Assembly: GCA_032718475.1 (NCBI GenBank)
Contig: JAUCBJ010009086.1
Span: 1-37,541, forward strand
Length of the DNA stretch: 37,541 nucleotides
Reading direction: 5' to 3'
Origin: Nemertoderma westbladi
Lineage: Eukaryota; Xenacoelomorpha; Nemertodermatida; Nemertodermatidae
Part shown: positions 11,401-20,668 of the stretch, one piece after another
Layout: every line of letters begins with the position of its first letter
How positions within the stretch are numbered: position 1 is the stretch's first letter
Translations under genes and position numbers: made by a program
Notes under the pieces: generated by a model
What the model saw: only the letters and a program-made list of their open reading frames with translations
Database searches by the model: none
What the model was told of the DNA's origin: nothing

Positions 11401-12206
11401 TGTTCTATGGGTTCTGCACTACCTAAATCTGTGCTAGTTAGCTGTCTTTTAACAGCGGGGGGCAAATCAGGCAGTTTATGACGGTGAGATGTTTTTCTAC
11501 GCCTGCTTAGACGAGATCTATTTCCTCCGCCTTCAGGATCGGTGGTCTCGCCTTCCTCCGATGATGTGTATCCTTGGCGCTTGGGAGTAGATCGACTCAT
11601 CATCTGCATTTGATTAGCAGTAAACTGTTTATTTATACTGTCTTGCGTCTCTTGCAGATTTTCCAACTCCAATTGGATAGTCTCCTCAGATGCTCTCCGT
11701 TCTGCTTCTGCCACTGTTGCCTTTCTTTCGGCTTCCGCCGCCTTTCTTTCTGCTTCTGCTTCTGCCTCTTTTGCCTTTCTTTCGGCTTCTGCTTCTTTTC
11801 TTTCTGCTTCTGCTTCCGCCGCTTTTGCCTTTCTTTCGGCTTCTGCTTCTTTTCTTTCTGCTTCTGCTTCCGCCGCCGCTGCTGCTGCTACCTTTCTTCT
11901 CTCTATCAGTTCTTTCTTTACTTGTTCTTCTTGGACTCTAACGAGGCGGAGTTTTTCATCACATTCAGCTTGGTTTGCAGCTAACATTTCGGCATCGATT
12001 GAGTCCAACACAAGCTTGGTTCCTTCACTATTAGGGGAAAGTCCAGAAAGCCGTCTCCTCAACTCTTCGTCTCCTAGGAATCGCTGATAGTCGGACAAAT
12101 AAATGTCGATAGCGTCTCTAGTTCGCGGCTTCTCTGCTGATGTTAATTCGCTTTCCACTTCGCTTTCCACCTCGCTTTCCACTTCGCTTTCCACCTCACT
12201 TTCCAC
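8406..12206 (-). CDS. BEL/Pao Gag-protease polyprotein fused in frame to a pol remnant
   Basis: The open frame is 1,266 codons from 12206 and extends upstream to a stop at 12234-12236 with no ATG. The first ATG is codon 74 (11985-11987). Order: Glu-rich EVES repeats (about 1-20); a charged Ala/Glu/Lys/Arg coiled coil (about 85-175); a Pro/Ser linker; the BEL Gag core with KFNGDEMKWLPF (about 505-690); zinc knuckles starting CALC (790) and CYNC (about 822); and a DUF1758-type aspartic protease with ALLDSGSTG (Asp 967). At about 1155 the sequence jumps to WRHCLGTINPADIASRG, which in complete elements lies between RNase H and integrase. RT, with its YxDD motif, and RNase H are thus missing by an in-frame deletion. 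The product should form particles and process itself, but cannot reverse transcribe. A 3' splice-site-like CTACATCAG/G just upstream suggests the start codon is supplied by splicing. Confidence 0.85.
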   Translation of the reverse strand: MESEVESEVESEVESEVESELTSAEKPRTRDAIDIYLSDYQRFLGDEELRRRLSGLSPNSEGTKLVLDSIDAEMLAANQAECDEKLRLVRVQEEQVKKELIERRKVAAAAAAEAEAERKEAEAERKAKAAEAEAERKEAEAERKAKEAEAEAERKAAEAERKATVAEAERRASEETIQLELENLQETQDSINKQFTANQMQMMSRSTPKRQGYTSSEEGETTDPEGGGNRSRLSRRRKTSHRHKLPDLPPAVKRQLTSTDLGSAEPIEQFIQVKRLPTIVDEPEIIRPVVPKVTSVLETPTLPELNSKFPLHSTTLPVPGGTVHANTPVQIAEREIHNLSPVVPRQPATMLATPASAVEWVEEGRRGMNLLLGQMQETVHQLKGTVREGRAELQEVQQSIALERDKLVNIQKGIPIPPVTLCQPVRSEVLHAQGVEPTRIYTASEVETPITNPIKGDYRPVINDIPYRPDNDPRNLYTDNSILNNTMVQESFTRQMARTEARQAVKVGEIVKFNGDEMKWLPFNEYYKDSIQNSVLSNGEKLRFLIKCLEGPPKLMALKFIGYPDGLRQVWDTLNIRYGNKDNIAKYLYAKLVAPRHFLSSGIIEFSDEIQEICRQLDWLGKSHEYQSSMVIGAVVSTLPKGGVCTRWDKKVLYMNEQQRRSPTMADLMSFLDSEVKLQLIRQAREKTSENKVSEKPDSRRRIIPVCYTDDGESQASQEEDSGKDTAKSYYDNKTYKDVSKYKSRTSDRREQVTTTPPTSPKRIHGRKPEERTRVHNVNQVKVSNIKPKCALCDGPHRLSACAEFLKKSMADRRGVLWDKRLCYNCLRRGHQRRTCYSDARCAKCGAKHHSLLHTEFERNSPSQVSEPKSHVQFSDVNDTDQSSEWEGFYTDEFSDANESCYLINTAVYRRALTYEKDINDEFPPTTFAKQPSWKAPASNVGIREFPVVQVRVHGLNKSYIVNALLDSGSTGTFINQELAEDIFAGQPKFRTKLNMSGIMQVWKSTLTADYYVGVLSTPQDKLGTQGIRSVKMVAIKNFATTQAEPYNWDEDECIQHLEIPRFQTDYPGVQILIGQNAHEALETLEKRPAQPQPLQTYAVRTRVGWYFTGPSRRTLKERLPQQQVYQVKGEVESSDVDDPTEGTPYSSDNDDINSNVDQWRHCLGTINPADIASRGATPQELIDTPGWLGGSDSLSKEEEEWPPHLTTAEIRQAKGAEKVTRQPNHPAGRLCLLERDQKLSGNYGRQDTLPTTTSLIRQISRDSIT

Positions 12207-12315
12207 TTCGCCTGATGTAGTACCGGGGTTAGTTTAACTATAACGGTATGTATAACAAGCACAATTACTGTAGGAATAAACTTGGGGACATGAATGTTGC
12301 GAATAATCGCATAAA

Positions 12316-12900
12316 CTCTGAATAATAAATATTACGCTACCCGTACAGAATACCCAAACAAAATACAAACTAAACGCTGGCAGACTACTATCAAGCCTAA
12401 ACAAACTACAGTATGTGCAGATTCTGAAACTGTTAGTTAGTATGCGTTCTAACACGGTAGTACGACTTACTCTTTAAGAGGGGATTGACCTTACCGCTTA
12501 TGGCTGCCCCAACTTACTAACGGCACTTGATCAGACCAACTCTACACACGCAGCAATCCCTTCAGACCTAAAAATAGCTAGACAACAATCCAGCCTACAA
12601 ATATTTGAGTAATAACTATTACGGTACCTGAACAGACCACACAAACAAACACAGACTAAAACACTGGCAGACTACGATCAAGCCTAAACAAACTACAGTA
12701 TATGCAGATTCTGAAACTGTTAGTTAGTATGCGTTCTAACACGGTAGTACGACTTATTCTTCAAGAGGGGATTGACCTTCAGCATATGGCTGCCCCAACT
12801 TACTAACGGCACTTTATCAGACCAACTCTACACACACCGCAATCTCTCCAAACTCAACAACAGCCAGACAGCAGCTCAGCCTACAATTATCTGAACAATC
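12316..12900 (-). repeat. About 287-bp tandem duplication in the BEL gag leader
   Basis: The block beginning around 12316 repeats around 12603. The motif CTGGCAGACTA recurs at 12377 and 12664, followed by shared GCAGATTCTGAAACTGTTAG and GGGGATTGACCTT. The copies are diverged. This is the untranslated leader between the 5' LTR and the gag frame. Confidence 0.65.
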
Positions 12901-13151
12901 TGAGCAGGGTCACACGCCTTCTGCTCAATATTAGCCTACTAGTAAATAAAACCGACAGAAATAAGTAAACTATACAAAAGAATGAGGGGTGATCAATCCC
13001 TATTCCCCTGGCAGCCTACAATATACAATAGATCACAATCGAAATAATACTAAATGTACTTGTACAGCAGTACCGGTACCGGTGATGACAGTTAGGCCTA
13101 CTGACCTACAGAAGTACCGGTTTAACAGTTTTACCGGTCACTACGGTATTT

Positions 13152-13281
13152 TGCAACCTTATTGCTTACTGCAATAAGATCATAACTGTTACTGTTCGAC
13201 AGAACAGTATTAAGCTGTATTTAATGCCTACACTTGCAACCTTATTGCCTACTGCAATAAGATTATAACTGTTACTGTTCG
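13152..13281 (-). repeat. Duplicated motif overlapping the 5' LTR/leader boundary
   Basis: GCAACCTTATTGC, then TACTGCAATAAGAT and ATAACTGTTACTGTTCG, occurs at about 13152-13200 and again at about 13230-13281, where it runs into the LTR end. The second copy occupies the place where a primer-binding site should be. Confidence 0.55.
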
Positions 13282-14511
13282 CGCTTTTGAAGACCTTTAG
13301 CAGTTTAACCTGCCAAAATTTATATGTCTTTTAGTTAATTAAAACACCTTTAGCATACGCCAATAAGTTATGCTAATAAACAAAAACATTAGCCGAAGCC
13401 AGCCCATGCGCGATCATTCACCCGATGGATCTACACCCGGGAGGCTGAATTCGGATGCTTAGATTTTATTATTGCAGTGTAAGGTTGCAGTGTAAACCTA
13501 TTGTATTATTCGATAGATCACTAATAATTAATTTCTGACAGATATTATTAACTTTCGGGAAATATTAACAGTTCCTTTAGGACGTGGCGCTCTATCTATT
13601 TAAACAGAGCTAGGACTTATACTAAACGCAACGATAAGGCTTTATGATTAAAGTATAAGTCGCATTCTTTAGGAAATGCTTTGTTACCAGTCACATCACA
13701 CTCACAATCATGCACACTATTCTGCCGACCGTCAGTATATTTGATCACACATAAAGAGAACAGCAATTGACTCAGGTAGTGTCTACTAAATAACATTAGA
13801 TTCAATACACACCACATTGATATAAATCGCAATTGTTATATATAGCCCGCCTCTCTAACCTGTAGTGTATCAAGAAAATTGGGAATTTTGGGTGATTTAT
13901 CCGTATTCTCCAAAGAGCAATATTTCCATCAACAAATAGATACAATTAATAACTGACGGTAAATAGCAGTACAAACAATATGATTAGTGCAGTTAAATTA
14001 AGTGAGGTAACACCGCCGGTAACAGTTATACTTTCTATAATCTAAGCAGTTTACTAGAGTTCTTCCCAAAAAGCCGGTGTTTCTGGCTTAGACAGCAATA
14101 ACAACAAAGTATCAAGTAAGAGCAGTAAGACTGAACACTCTCCTTATGATCGGCTGAAAAGCTACACGTCGACAGGAAAAATCGCTCTGATTGGCTCAAG
14201 CCAAACAAAGAACCATGCATCCAATGGCTGTTTCCATGTCAGCAACCAGCTGTTAGATGTCGTAATATGAATCATCACGGCTAAGCTGTGAAAGGTAGTT
14301 GGTGCATTACAGGTTTTTTGCCTTACCATGTCCGCCAAAACACGTATATAACAGAATGACTTTTATGTCCGTTAAAACACCTGTAACGGTACCTTGCGGG
14401 CGAGGGGAATATATATACAGTTAGAGAACCTTTTTAGAGTATTCCAGCGCCTGGGGGGAAACTGGATTGCGAAGCAAAAGGGGCCAGTTATATCCCACAG
14501 AAGCTTTTACA
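13276..14511 (-). repeat. 5' LTR of the BEL element
   Basis: It is a near-perfect copy of 4022-5256 at an offset of about 9,255. I see one substitution at the GAATTC/GACTTC position and a small cluster of changes with a 1-bp insertion near 13634. No TGG-type primer-binding site directly follows the LTR, so the priming tRNA is not identified. Confidence 0.85.
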
Positions 14512-15656
14512 CGTAGTTCGCAACATTGGGTCATATATCACCAGTTTCAGAGTTTTAACAATAACTGCGGGTAGGTGCTACGCGTAGCTACGCGTAGGTG
14601 CTACGCGTAGCTACGCGTAGCTACGCGTAGGTGCTACGCGTAGCTACGCGTAGGTCCTACGCGACCTACGCATAGGTGCTACCCATAACTATGCCTATAC
14701 GTCGTTTATCATTAGTAGGCTTACGTATTCCAAAGCGAGTCAGTACTAAAATAAGACACAATACGGTATGTTCAATAAACAACCCACAACCATCAAATGC
14801 TTTCAACAGTAATGTATCCTATACCTGTATAGTGTATACTCTATATAGAGGAATACGCGACGAAGACTACATATTCTTCACTTCATGCGTTGCGGGCGGT
14901 AAAATGTGTTAATAATTAATGTTTAGAGTTCAAAAATAGTTTACAAAGGAAATAGGCCGATGGTTCTTATCGATTCTCTATGCTTTTTATTGCCTTTGTT
15001 CACGATAGGGCAAGGATATATTTAATATTTTAACCCCTTGACAAGGGAAGGGGGAGACTAAATTATCTACCATGATTGGTTGCACTTGTTATTTGACCAA
15101 ACAATTTGATTATATGCAGTATTTATCAGCTTTCGCTTAACCTCTTCACCGGTAGACTGGGTCGCTTTATTTGCTACTGTTCAATATTTAAATAATCCAA
15201 TGGAAACAAAGATACTTGAATCATGAGACGTGAATTTTAAGTTTACTTTTTATTCATCCTCTGTGTTTGTATGTGAAAGAGCCGAATATTATTTATTACC
15301 AGTGCTGTATGTAGAGATATGAGTTTCCGATTCTGTTATTACATTTGTCTGATAATCAGATACCTGACATATACCGATACTTGCCTAACAACTCAACCCT
15401 ACCGGACCTGAAATGAAAAATCATTGTTATCAGGACTGCTACGCGTAGCACCTACGCGTAGCTACGCGTAGCACCTACGCGTAGTTCCAAAATACCTACG
15501 CGTAGTTCCAAAATAACTACGCGTAGTTTTAAAACACCTACGCGTAGTTGTTAAAAAGGCAGTAAGTCTGGCCCTACCGGTAAATGACAGGAATGGAAGT
15601 TACAAACTACGCGTAGCTACGCGTAGGCCTACGCGTAGGTCGAAAAGATTTACCCC

Positions 15657-16139
15657 TGTCAGTGTTGCCTCTGTCGATTGTCTGCTACCGGTTCTACAGT
15701 TCAGCAGTTCTATGCCAGTATGCTGTCAGCTGACTTCGGACTGTCATTTGGCTGGTTGTCTGTGCACTGTGCTGCTGTCAGGCTGTGTCTGATGACTTCT
15801 TTCTGTCTTTCGGTTGTCTGCCCCTGCTGTCGGAGTAACGTTCAGACGTTTAGGCCGTACTGCCGTAGGCCCTACATTCCCATACTTCTGTCAGTCTGTA
15901 CTCCAGTACTGCAGTAGGCCTACTGCAGCTAGCAGCTAGTGCAGTACTCTGGTACTTAGCACTTAGGCCTACTGGCCTACCCAGCCCAGATATACCATTT
16001 CCTGATTTCAGTTATATCACAGGACAGGGTTGTTTTGTTTATTTATTCGAATCTGACGTTCGCTCTCCGAACTCTCGCAGTACCGGTACCAACTACACTC
16101 TGACTCTAGCAGTCTAGGCTAGGGTAGCACAATCTGACA
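15657..16139. other. Intergenic region upstream of the DLAT-type gene
   Basis: No gene is seen. It contains scattered palindromes such as CTGCAGCTAGCAGCTAG (15920-15937) and short Thr/Cys-coding-like runs without support. The promoter of the following gene should lie here, but no TATA box is obvious. Confidence 0.4.
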
Positions 16140-17675
16140 ATGTTTCGTGTGGTGGGATTACGATTGCCGATACTTACATCCGGTACCGGAAATTCCTTCA
16201 CAACTCCTCGGCCGCAGGTAAAACTCCTTCGAAATATTAACAGCTCAAGAAACAAACTATGTTTCTCAGTAAGTAGATTCCCTCGTGGCAATACCCACAT
16301 AACAAACCCTGCCGCACACAGTAGATCGGCACCAGGGTTCCCGCGACAATGTGTTAGATTTTATTCGAGTGACTTGCCGCCACATTTTAGGGTGGCGTTA
16401 CCAGCACTGTCACCAACGATGGAGCAGGGAACGGTGGTGCGATGGGAGAAGCAGGAGGGGGATGCTTTATCAGAGGGGGACCTTTTGTGCGAGATCGAGA
16501 CGGACAAAGCGGTGATGGGATTCGAGACGCCAGAGGAAGGGTTTGTGGCGAAGATTTTAGTGCAAGAAGGTGATAAGGACGTACCTATAGGGAAGATAAT
16601 GTGTATCATAGTGGAGGATGCCAAGGATGCCGCTGCATTCGCTGATTTCGTGGACGATGTGGAGGTTGTCGCTCCGCAGTCTGCGCCGCAGACTCACTCG
16701 CAACCGGCGCCGGGGAAAAAATCAATAGAGATTGCCCCGGGATCGGTACCCGTGGCTGCTGCCCAGCCGACAGTCCCGTCGTCTCAACCACCGCGTCCCG
16801 TGGCTCCCTCCCAACCCGCGTCTCCACCCCCCACTGCGCGACCTCCGCCTCTTCCCCCCTCCCCCCAGCCTGCCTCCCCCCAGCCCACCTCCGCCCAACC
16901 CTCCCACCGCCCATTCGCCTCCCCCTTCGCCCGCACCACGGCTCTCGCCCGCGGGATTCCCATCGCTTCTCTCGTCGGCCTCGGTACCGGACCTTCCGGG
17001 CGGATTATCGCCAGAGACGTCATCGCTTTCGATCCCGCTCTGAGCGCCGCTCCTCTCCAGCAGCAGCAGGTGTCCCCACAGGAACGTGCTGCCATGGCGA
17101 CCGCATCCAAACAAACCATCCCTCATTACTACTTAACGGTGGAGTTGAATCTTTCCTCTTGTATCGAGACCCTCTCGGATATAGACGCACCGGGTCTCTC
17201 CTTCAAGGAGGTCCTAATAAAGGCAGCGGCAATGGCCTCTCTCAAAGTACCGGAAGCCAATAGTTCGTGGCAGGGTGACGTCATCCGACAGTTTAACTCT
17301 GTGGACATCAACGTGACTCTGACTAATCACGTTGTCACGCTGCTCGGGTGTCACGCTCTCAGTCTGTCACAGATTCGCGACGGTTTGCTCTCGGTACCTG
17401 CGACGCAGCCGTTGGACGGGACCTTCAGCGTGGTGTTCCAGGATCACGTGACCTCGTTCCAACCGATCATCCGGTCGCCCCAGGCCTGCTGCTTGGCCGT
17501 CGGCTCGCCTCGCGACAGACTCGCCTTCGATCCCGTCTCCGAGTCGTTTATTCCGGCTACCATGGTTGCCGCTAGTCTCAGTTGCGACCACCGCGTTGTA
17601 GACGGGGCTGTCGGCGCTCAGTGGCTTAAATGGTTCGTTAAGTACGCAGAAACTCCAGCCGCTATGCTGCTATGA
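16140..17675 (+). CDS. DLAT: Pyruvate dehydrogenase E2 (dihydrolipoamide acetyltransferase)-like, intronless and diverged
   Basis: A single uninterrupted 511-codon frame with a good start context (ACAATG). Residues 1-75 are Arg/Ser-rich and poor in acids, as in a mitochondrial targeting peptide. One lipoyl domain (about 84-165) has LPALSPTMEQG and the lipoyl lysine in EIETDKA (Lys 123). A Pro-rich linker (about 185-257) leads to a peripheral subunit-binding domain (about 258-293, GPSGRIIARDV). The catalytic domain ends with DHRVVDGAVGAQWL, keeping His 484 and Asp 488. E2 transfers acetyl groups from lipoyllysine to CoA in the mitochondrial matrix. The lipoyl end (AFADF) and the DHRVVDG motif favour DLAT over PDHX. 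It is odd in having no introns, and in lacking the usual FTISNLGMFG stretch, where it reads FSVVFQDHV. The coding sequence is much more GC-rich than its surroundings. It may be a retrogene paralogue with altered activity. Confidence 0.85.
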   Translation: MFRVVGLRLPILTSGTGNSFTTPRPQVKLLRNINSSRNKLCFSVSRFPRGNTHITNPAAHSRSAPGFPRQCVRFYSSDLPPHFRVALPALSPTMEQGTVVRWEKQEGDALSEGDLLCEIETDKAVMGFETPEEGFVAKILVQEGDKDVPIGKIMCIIVEDAKDAAAFADFVDDVEVVAPQSAPQTHSQPAPGKKSIEIAPGSVPVAAAQPTVPSSQPPRPVAPSQPASPPPTARPPPLPPSPQPASPQPTSAQPSHRPFASPFARTTALARGIPIASLVGLGTGPSGRIIARDVIAFDPALSAAPLQQQQVSPQERAAMATASKQTIPHYYLTVELNLSSCIETLSDIDAPGLSFKEVLIKAAAMASLKVPEANSSWQGDVIRQFNSVDINVTLTNHVVTLLGCHALSLSQIRDGLLSVPATQPLDGTFSVVFQDHVTSFQPIIRSPQACCLAVGSPRDRLAFDPVSESFIPATMVAASLSCDHRVVDGAVGAQWLKWFVKYAETPAAMLL

Positions 17676-18057
17676 TTAGTTGCTAGAATGTTTTACTGTT
17701 TATAGGCTGTTAGAATTATAATAATACTTGTATATAAGAACTATTAATAGTATCCGTATAGAATTAATGCTGCGCGATAATATGAAATATTAAGTCTTAA
17801 TTATTATTGATCCTGGGAAGTTTATTATATATTGGAAAAATTAGGTCACAATGATCAACATCACAATTGTTCCTCATTGTTTGTTGGGCCAATGCAACTC
17901 CCAACTCACTGACCGACAGACGTCAACACAAACGTTGGCTATCATAGAGGAATATTGCAGAGTAGTGAAGTATCTCTTCTCTAGTTAAGGCACTGAGTGA
18001 ACTTTATTTTGAAAATTGACAACTACCAAATATAATCAACATGTAATTTCTGTTTTC
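17676..18057. other. 3' flank of the DLAT-type gene, no gene seen
   Basis: AT-rich. No canonical AATAAA was noticed in the first 150 bp, only AATAAT/AATTAA variants. Confidence 0.4.
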
Positions 18058-18069
18058 ATTTGTAATAAG

Positions 18070-18334
18070 TAGTCTCTGTAGGTAGGTTCTCGCCCAGGTC
18101 ACCCACCGGTGGATCATTAACTAGAGAGTTTGTATTGCTGACTGGATCATGTCTAAGTGACCAAATGGAATCAAAAGAAAATTATGTTAACTATATGAGT
18201 ATATTTCGGGCAACAACCCTTTATCAACTCACGCGTTGAATGAATTGATAAAGGGCTGTTTCCTGATATTCATATCGTAACATAATTTTCTTTTGATTCC
18301 ATTTGGTCCAGCCAACAAACAAACTCTTTATTTA
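18070..18334. mobile_element. Hairpin retroposon, copy 1, with 12-bp target duplication
   Basis: The element is flanked by perfect 12-bp direct repeats ATTTGTAATAAG (18058-18069 and 18335-18346). A head of about 50 bp (CTGTAGGTAGGTTCT...CACCGGTGG) is followed by a long hairpin. Its arms contain AGAGTTTGT, CTAAGTGACCAAATGG and AATCAAAAG, and the matching inverse. Further arms pair CAACAACCCTTTATCAA with TTGATAAAGGGCTGTT. The variable flanking duplication implies insertion by retroposition or a similar route. Confidence 0.75.
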
Positions 18335-18346
18335 ATTTGTAATAAG

Positions 18347-19859
18347 CTACCGTAGTTTAAAAGTTAAAATGACGCGAGTTAATAAAGTCCATCTGGGGTG
18401 ACATTAATATTTATACAATAATATTTATTAGAGTAGTAAATTAATGTAATAGTAGAATAATAGCGGAATATTTCCTTTGTCGCACAGCTTTAATTATTAA
18501 TTAATAATTAACGGTGAGTCCAATGTGCACCGTTGGCGTACACATACGTACGTAGATATTTAGTACCGAGAAAACTTTATAGTTATTCAATTGGTTTTGT
18601 TACGATATATTATTGAATTTGTTTAATATTGTAGCTACATAATAATAACATCATTGAAAGTTTCTCATTTTTTAACTGTAAGTAATGAGAGAGAATATTA
18701 TGCTTCTAAGCTGATCCAGGTAATCAGGTATTATATTATGGGGAGTCTATAAATATTTTTATAAGATGGAAAATATTTCGTATTGGTGAAAAAAATATGA
18801 AGGTAGAGCAAAAATAATTATTTATTACATGGGAAAAAAAGTACTTTTTTCAGGCATGCATTTTATTTACCGAGCGCCAGCGAGGTGAAGAAAGAAAGGG
18901 TCGAGAGAATATTGGAAAATAATTTTCACATGTAATTCATAATTTTCAATTTTATTCGGTACTTTTTTTGTTGCTTAATTCTTTTTGAGTTTCATTTTGG
19001 AGTTCTCCTTACACACACTAAAGTTAAAGTAACGTTTGATTCTGTGAATGGATTTTGATCAAATTACTTGCAAACCTTTTCTACGTCGATGCTCTTTCAA
19101 CATATGTAATCTAATTGAAGAAATTCCACCAAAAATATTTGATATTATCTTTTTCGCCGGGAAAAAAAGTAAAAACAATGCAATCCTATTGGTTATATTT
19201 CAGTTTCTCCCGATTTTGGGTATATTCGAGCGAAAAAGTAACAATTTAAGAATATACCATCTTTATGCAGTAAATAACCAAAATACATGAGATCATTCTA
19301 GAACCCATACATAGTGTCTGTGTGGGTAATGGGGTCTAACTGATGAATAATGTTCCTATAAGATATGCGATAAATAAAGTGACAATGAATTCCACCAGTT
19401 GATCTCGATAGGTGGAGTAAAGCTTTCTATTAACTTTTCAATGTGTGAAGGTAAGTAACATCTGATAATAACGACTTCAACAGTTTCAATTTCTTTAATT
19501 CTACAAATTGTAATACTTGGTAAAAATTTAGGGTTAATAATTGGCCTTTGTGTTGCACGACTGACCTTTATTTGTCAAGTTTTGTGTGTCAAACAGGGCC
19601 TATATTATTTTACTTCTCATAGTATAAGGTTATCAGCCTGTTCTTCTGTAACCTTACCTCCAATGGAGTAAACAAAACACGTTTTGTTTGCTCTAAATAT
19701 ATTCCTAAGACTTAAATATATATAAATGTATCCACGTCATACACTTATATATAAATAATGTATCCGAGCAGAACGCGATCGGTGGTGTAAAATAATGTCT
19801 AGTGTAAAATATACTGCATATAGCAGCAGATTATGGGCAACAATTAAACACTAAGTTTA
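18347..19859. other. AT-rich region without a supportable gene
   Basis: Only short, low-complexity open frames occur. A small 13-bp-arm palindrome lies at 19666-19693 around ACACGT. No RNA gene was recognised. Confidence 0.45.
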
Positions 19860-20050
19860 CGCTAAGCTTTCAGAGAGACCCTTTTATCTAGTATGATATG
19901 ACTCATGGGATACACGTTTTTTTTATATTTTGGGTTGGTGGTGCCGCAGTGTCGAGGCGAGACGAGATCAAGACAAGGGAGGAGGTACGCAGCAAACTTC
20001 GCCCGCGTCCAATCTTCGCCCTCAAAATGAGCAACTATCGCACGGCGGAA

Positions 20051-20371
20051 ACCTTCGCCCGCAGACAATCTTCGCCCGCGAGCAACCTTCGCCCAATAAA
20101 CAATTATTGTTTTGGTTAGAAAAAGCCGTCTCTGTAACCTGTTCCTTTCCCTCTATTAGTAACACTATCGTTTATTGTTTTGGTTAGAAAAAGCCGTATC
20201 TGTAACCTGTTCCTTTCCCTCTATTAGTAACACCATCGTTTATTGTTTTGGTTAGAAAAAGCCGTCTCTGTAACCTGCTCCTTTCCCTCAATTTGTTACT
20301 AAAATGGTTACTAACACAAATCTTATTGGGCGAAGGTTGTACGCGGGCGAAGATTGTACGCGGGCGAAGAG
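20051..20371. mobile_element. Inverted repeat enclosing a triple 67-bp tandem repeat
   Basis: Bases 20051-20099 and 20323-20371 are inverted copies built from CTTCGCCCGCG units ending in CCTTCGCCCAATAA; the inner 32 bp differ at about two positions. Between them, at 20104-20290, a unit of 67-68 bp is repeated three times (TTATTGTTTTGGTTAG, then CTGTAACCTGTTCCTTTCCC). The unit belongs to the foldback family seen at 3291-3641 and 23404-24239. Another CTTCGCCCGCG copy lies at about 19997. Confidence 0.65.
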
Positions 20372-20668
20372 TGCACCCAACCGCAAGGGGTTGTGATAAT
20401 AGACGCACATATCATCACGGCGAATTGGCAATGTTGTGTTAATTATCAATAATTAAGGGAAAGGAACTGGTTCGTGGTTGCAGTTACATATGTACTATAG
20501 CACAGGTTACGTATTATTTATTTAGTTTTTGAGGTAACCATCTGTTATATGTGTCGATTTTCCCTTGCATTGGGATTAATTTTGATTGCGTCACATCACA
20601 AGTCCGTATCTATCTGGCGGAGGCGGGTCTGGACATGCTGTATAATTATGCGTTCTGCATGCAATAAT

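Larger units (their letters stand above)
4022..14511 (-). mobile_element. BEL/Pao LTR retrotransposon, RT-less derivative
   Basis: Two near-identical LTRs flank an 8-kb interior read on the minus strand. The insertion is bounded by a 5-bp direct repeat, CGTAG (4017-4021 and 14512-14516), the size expected for BEL/Pao integrases. Gag with zinc knuckles and an aspartic protease are present. The reverse transcriptase and RNase H are absent, and the integrase region is reduced to its N-terminal edge. The LTRs differ at only about four or five positions plus one indel by eye, so the insertion is recent. An element without RT must have been copied by enzymes supplied in trans. Confidence 0.85.
3982..15656. 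mobile_element. DNA-transposon-like element with CTACGCGTAG subterminal repeats, split by a BEL insertion
   Basis: Bases 3982-4021 are a perfect 40-bp inverted copy of 15617-15656, starting GGGGTAAATCTTTTCGACC. The flanking heptamers TATCAGT (3975-3981) and TGTCAGT (15657-15663) match at 6 of 7 positions and look like a target duplication. Without the BEL insertion (4022-14511) and one copy of its 5-bp duplication, the element is about 1.18 kb. The palindrome CTACGCGTAG occurs 2 times at the left end, 7 times at 14577-14653 and 10 times at 15438-15638. Subterminal repeats of this kind resemble transposase-binding arrays. No transposase ORF is seen, so it is probably non-autonomous. The superfamily is unresolved; hAT is possible. 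Confidence 0.75.

Noticed and set aside
11574-11984. Phe/Cys/Leu-rich plus-strand frames resembling membrane proteins
   Set aside because: They are the antisense of the Ala/Glu/Lys/Arg coiled coil of the BEL Gag protein.
16606-17126. Gly/Arg-rich and Pro-rich frames overlapping the E2 gene
   Set aside because: Shadows of the GC-rich Pro-coding linker. The E2 frame has recognisable domains on both sides.
16140-17675. PDHX (E3-binding protein) as the identity
   Set aside because: The lipoyl-domain end (AFADF) and the intact DHRVVDGAVGAQWL fit DLAT better. PDHX usually lacks the catalytic His. A diverged paralogue remains possible.
19048-19290. 80-codon frame in the AT-rich region
   Set aside because: Low complexity, no domain, no splice or poly(A) context.
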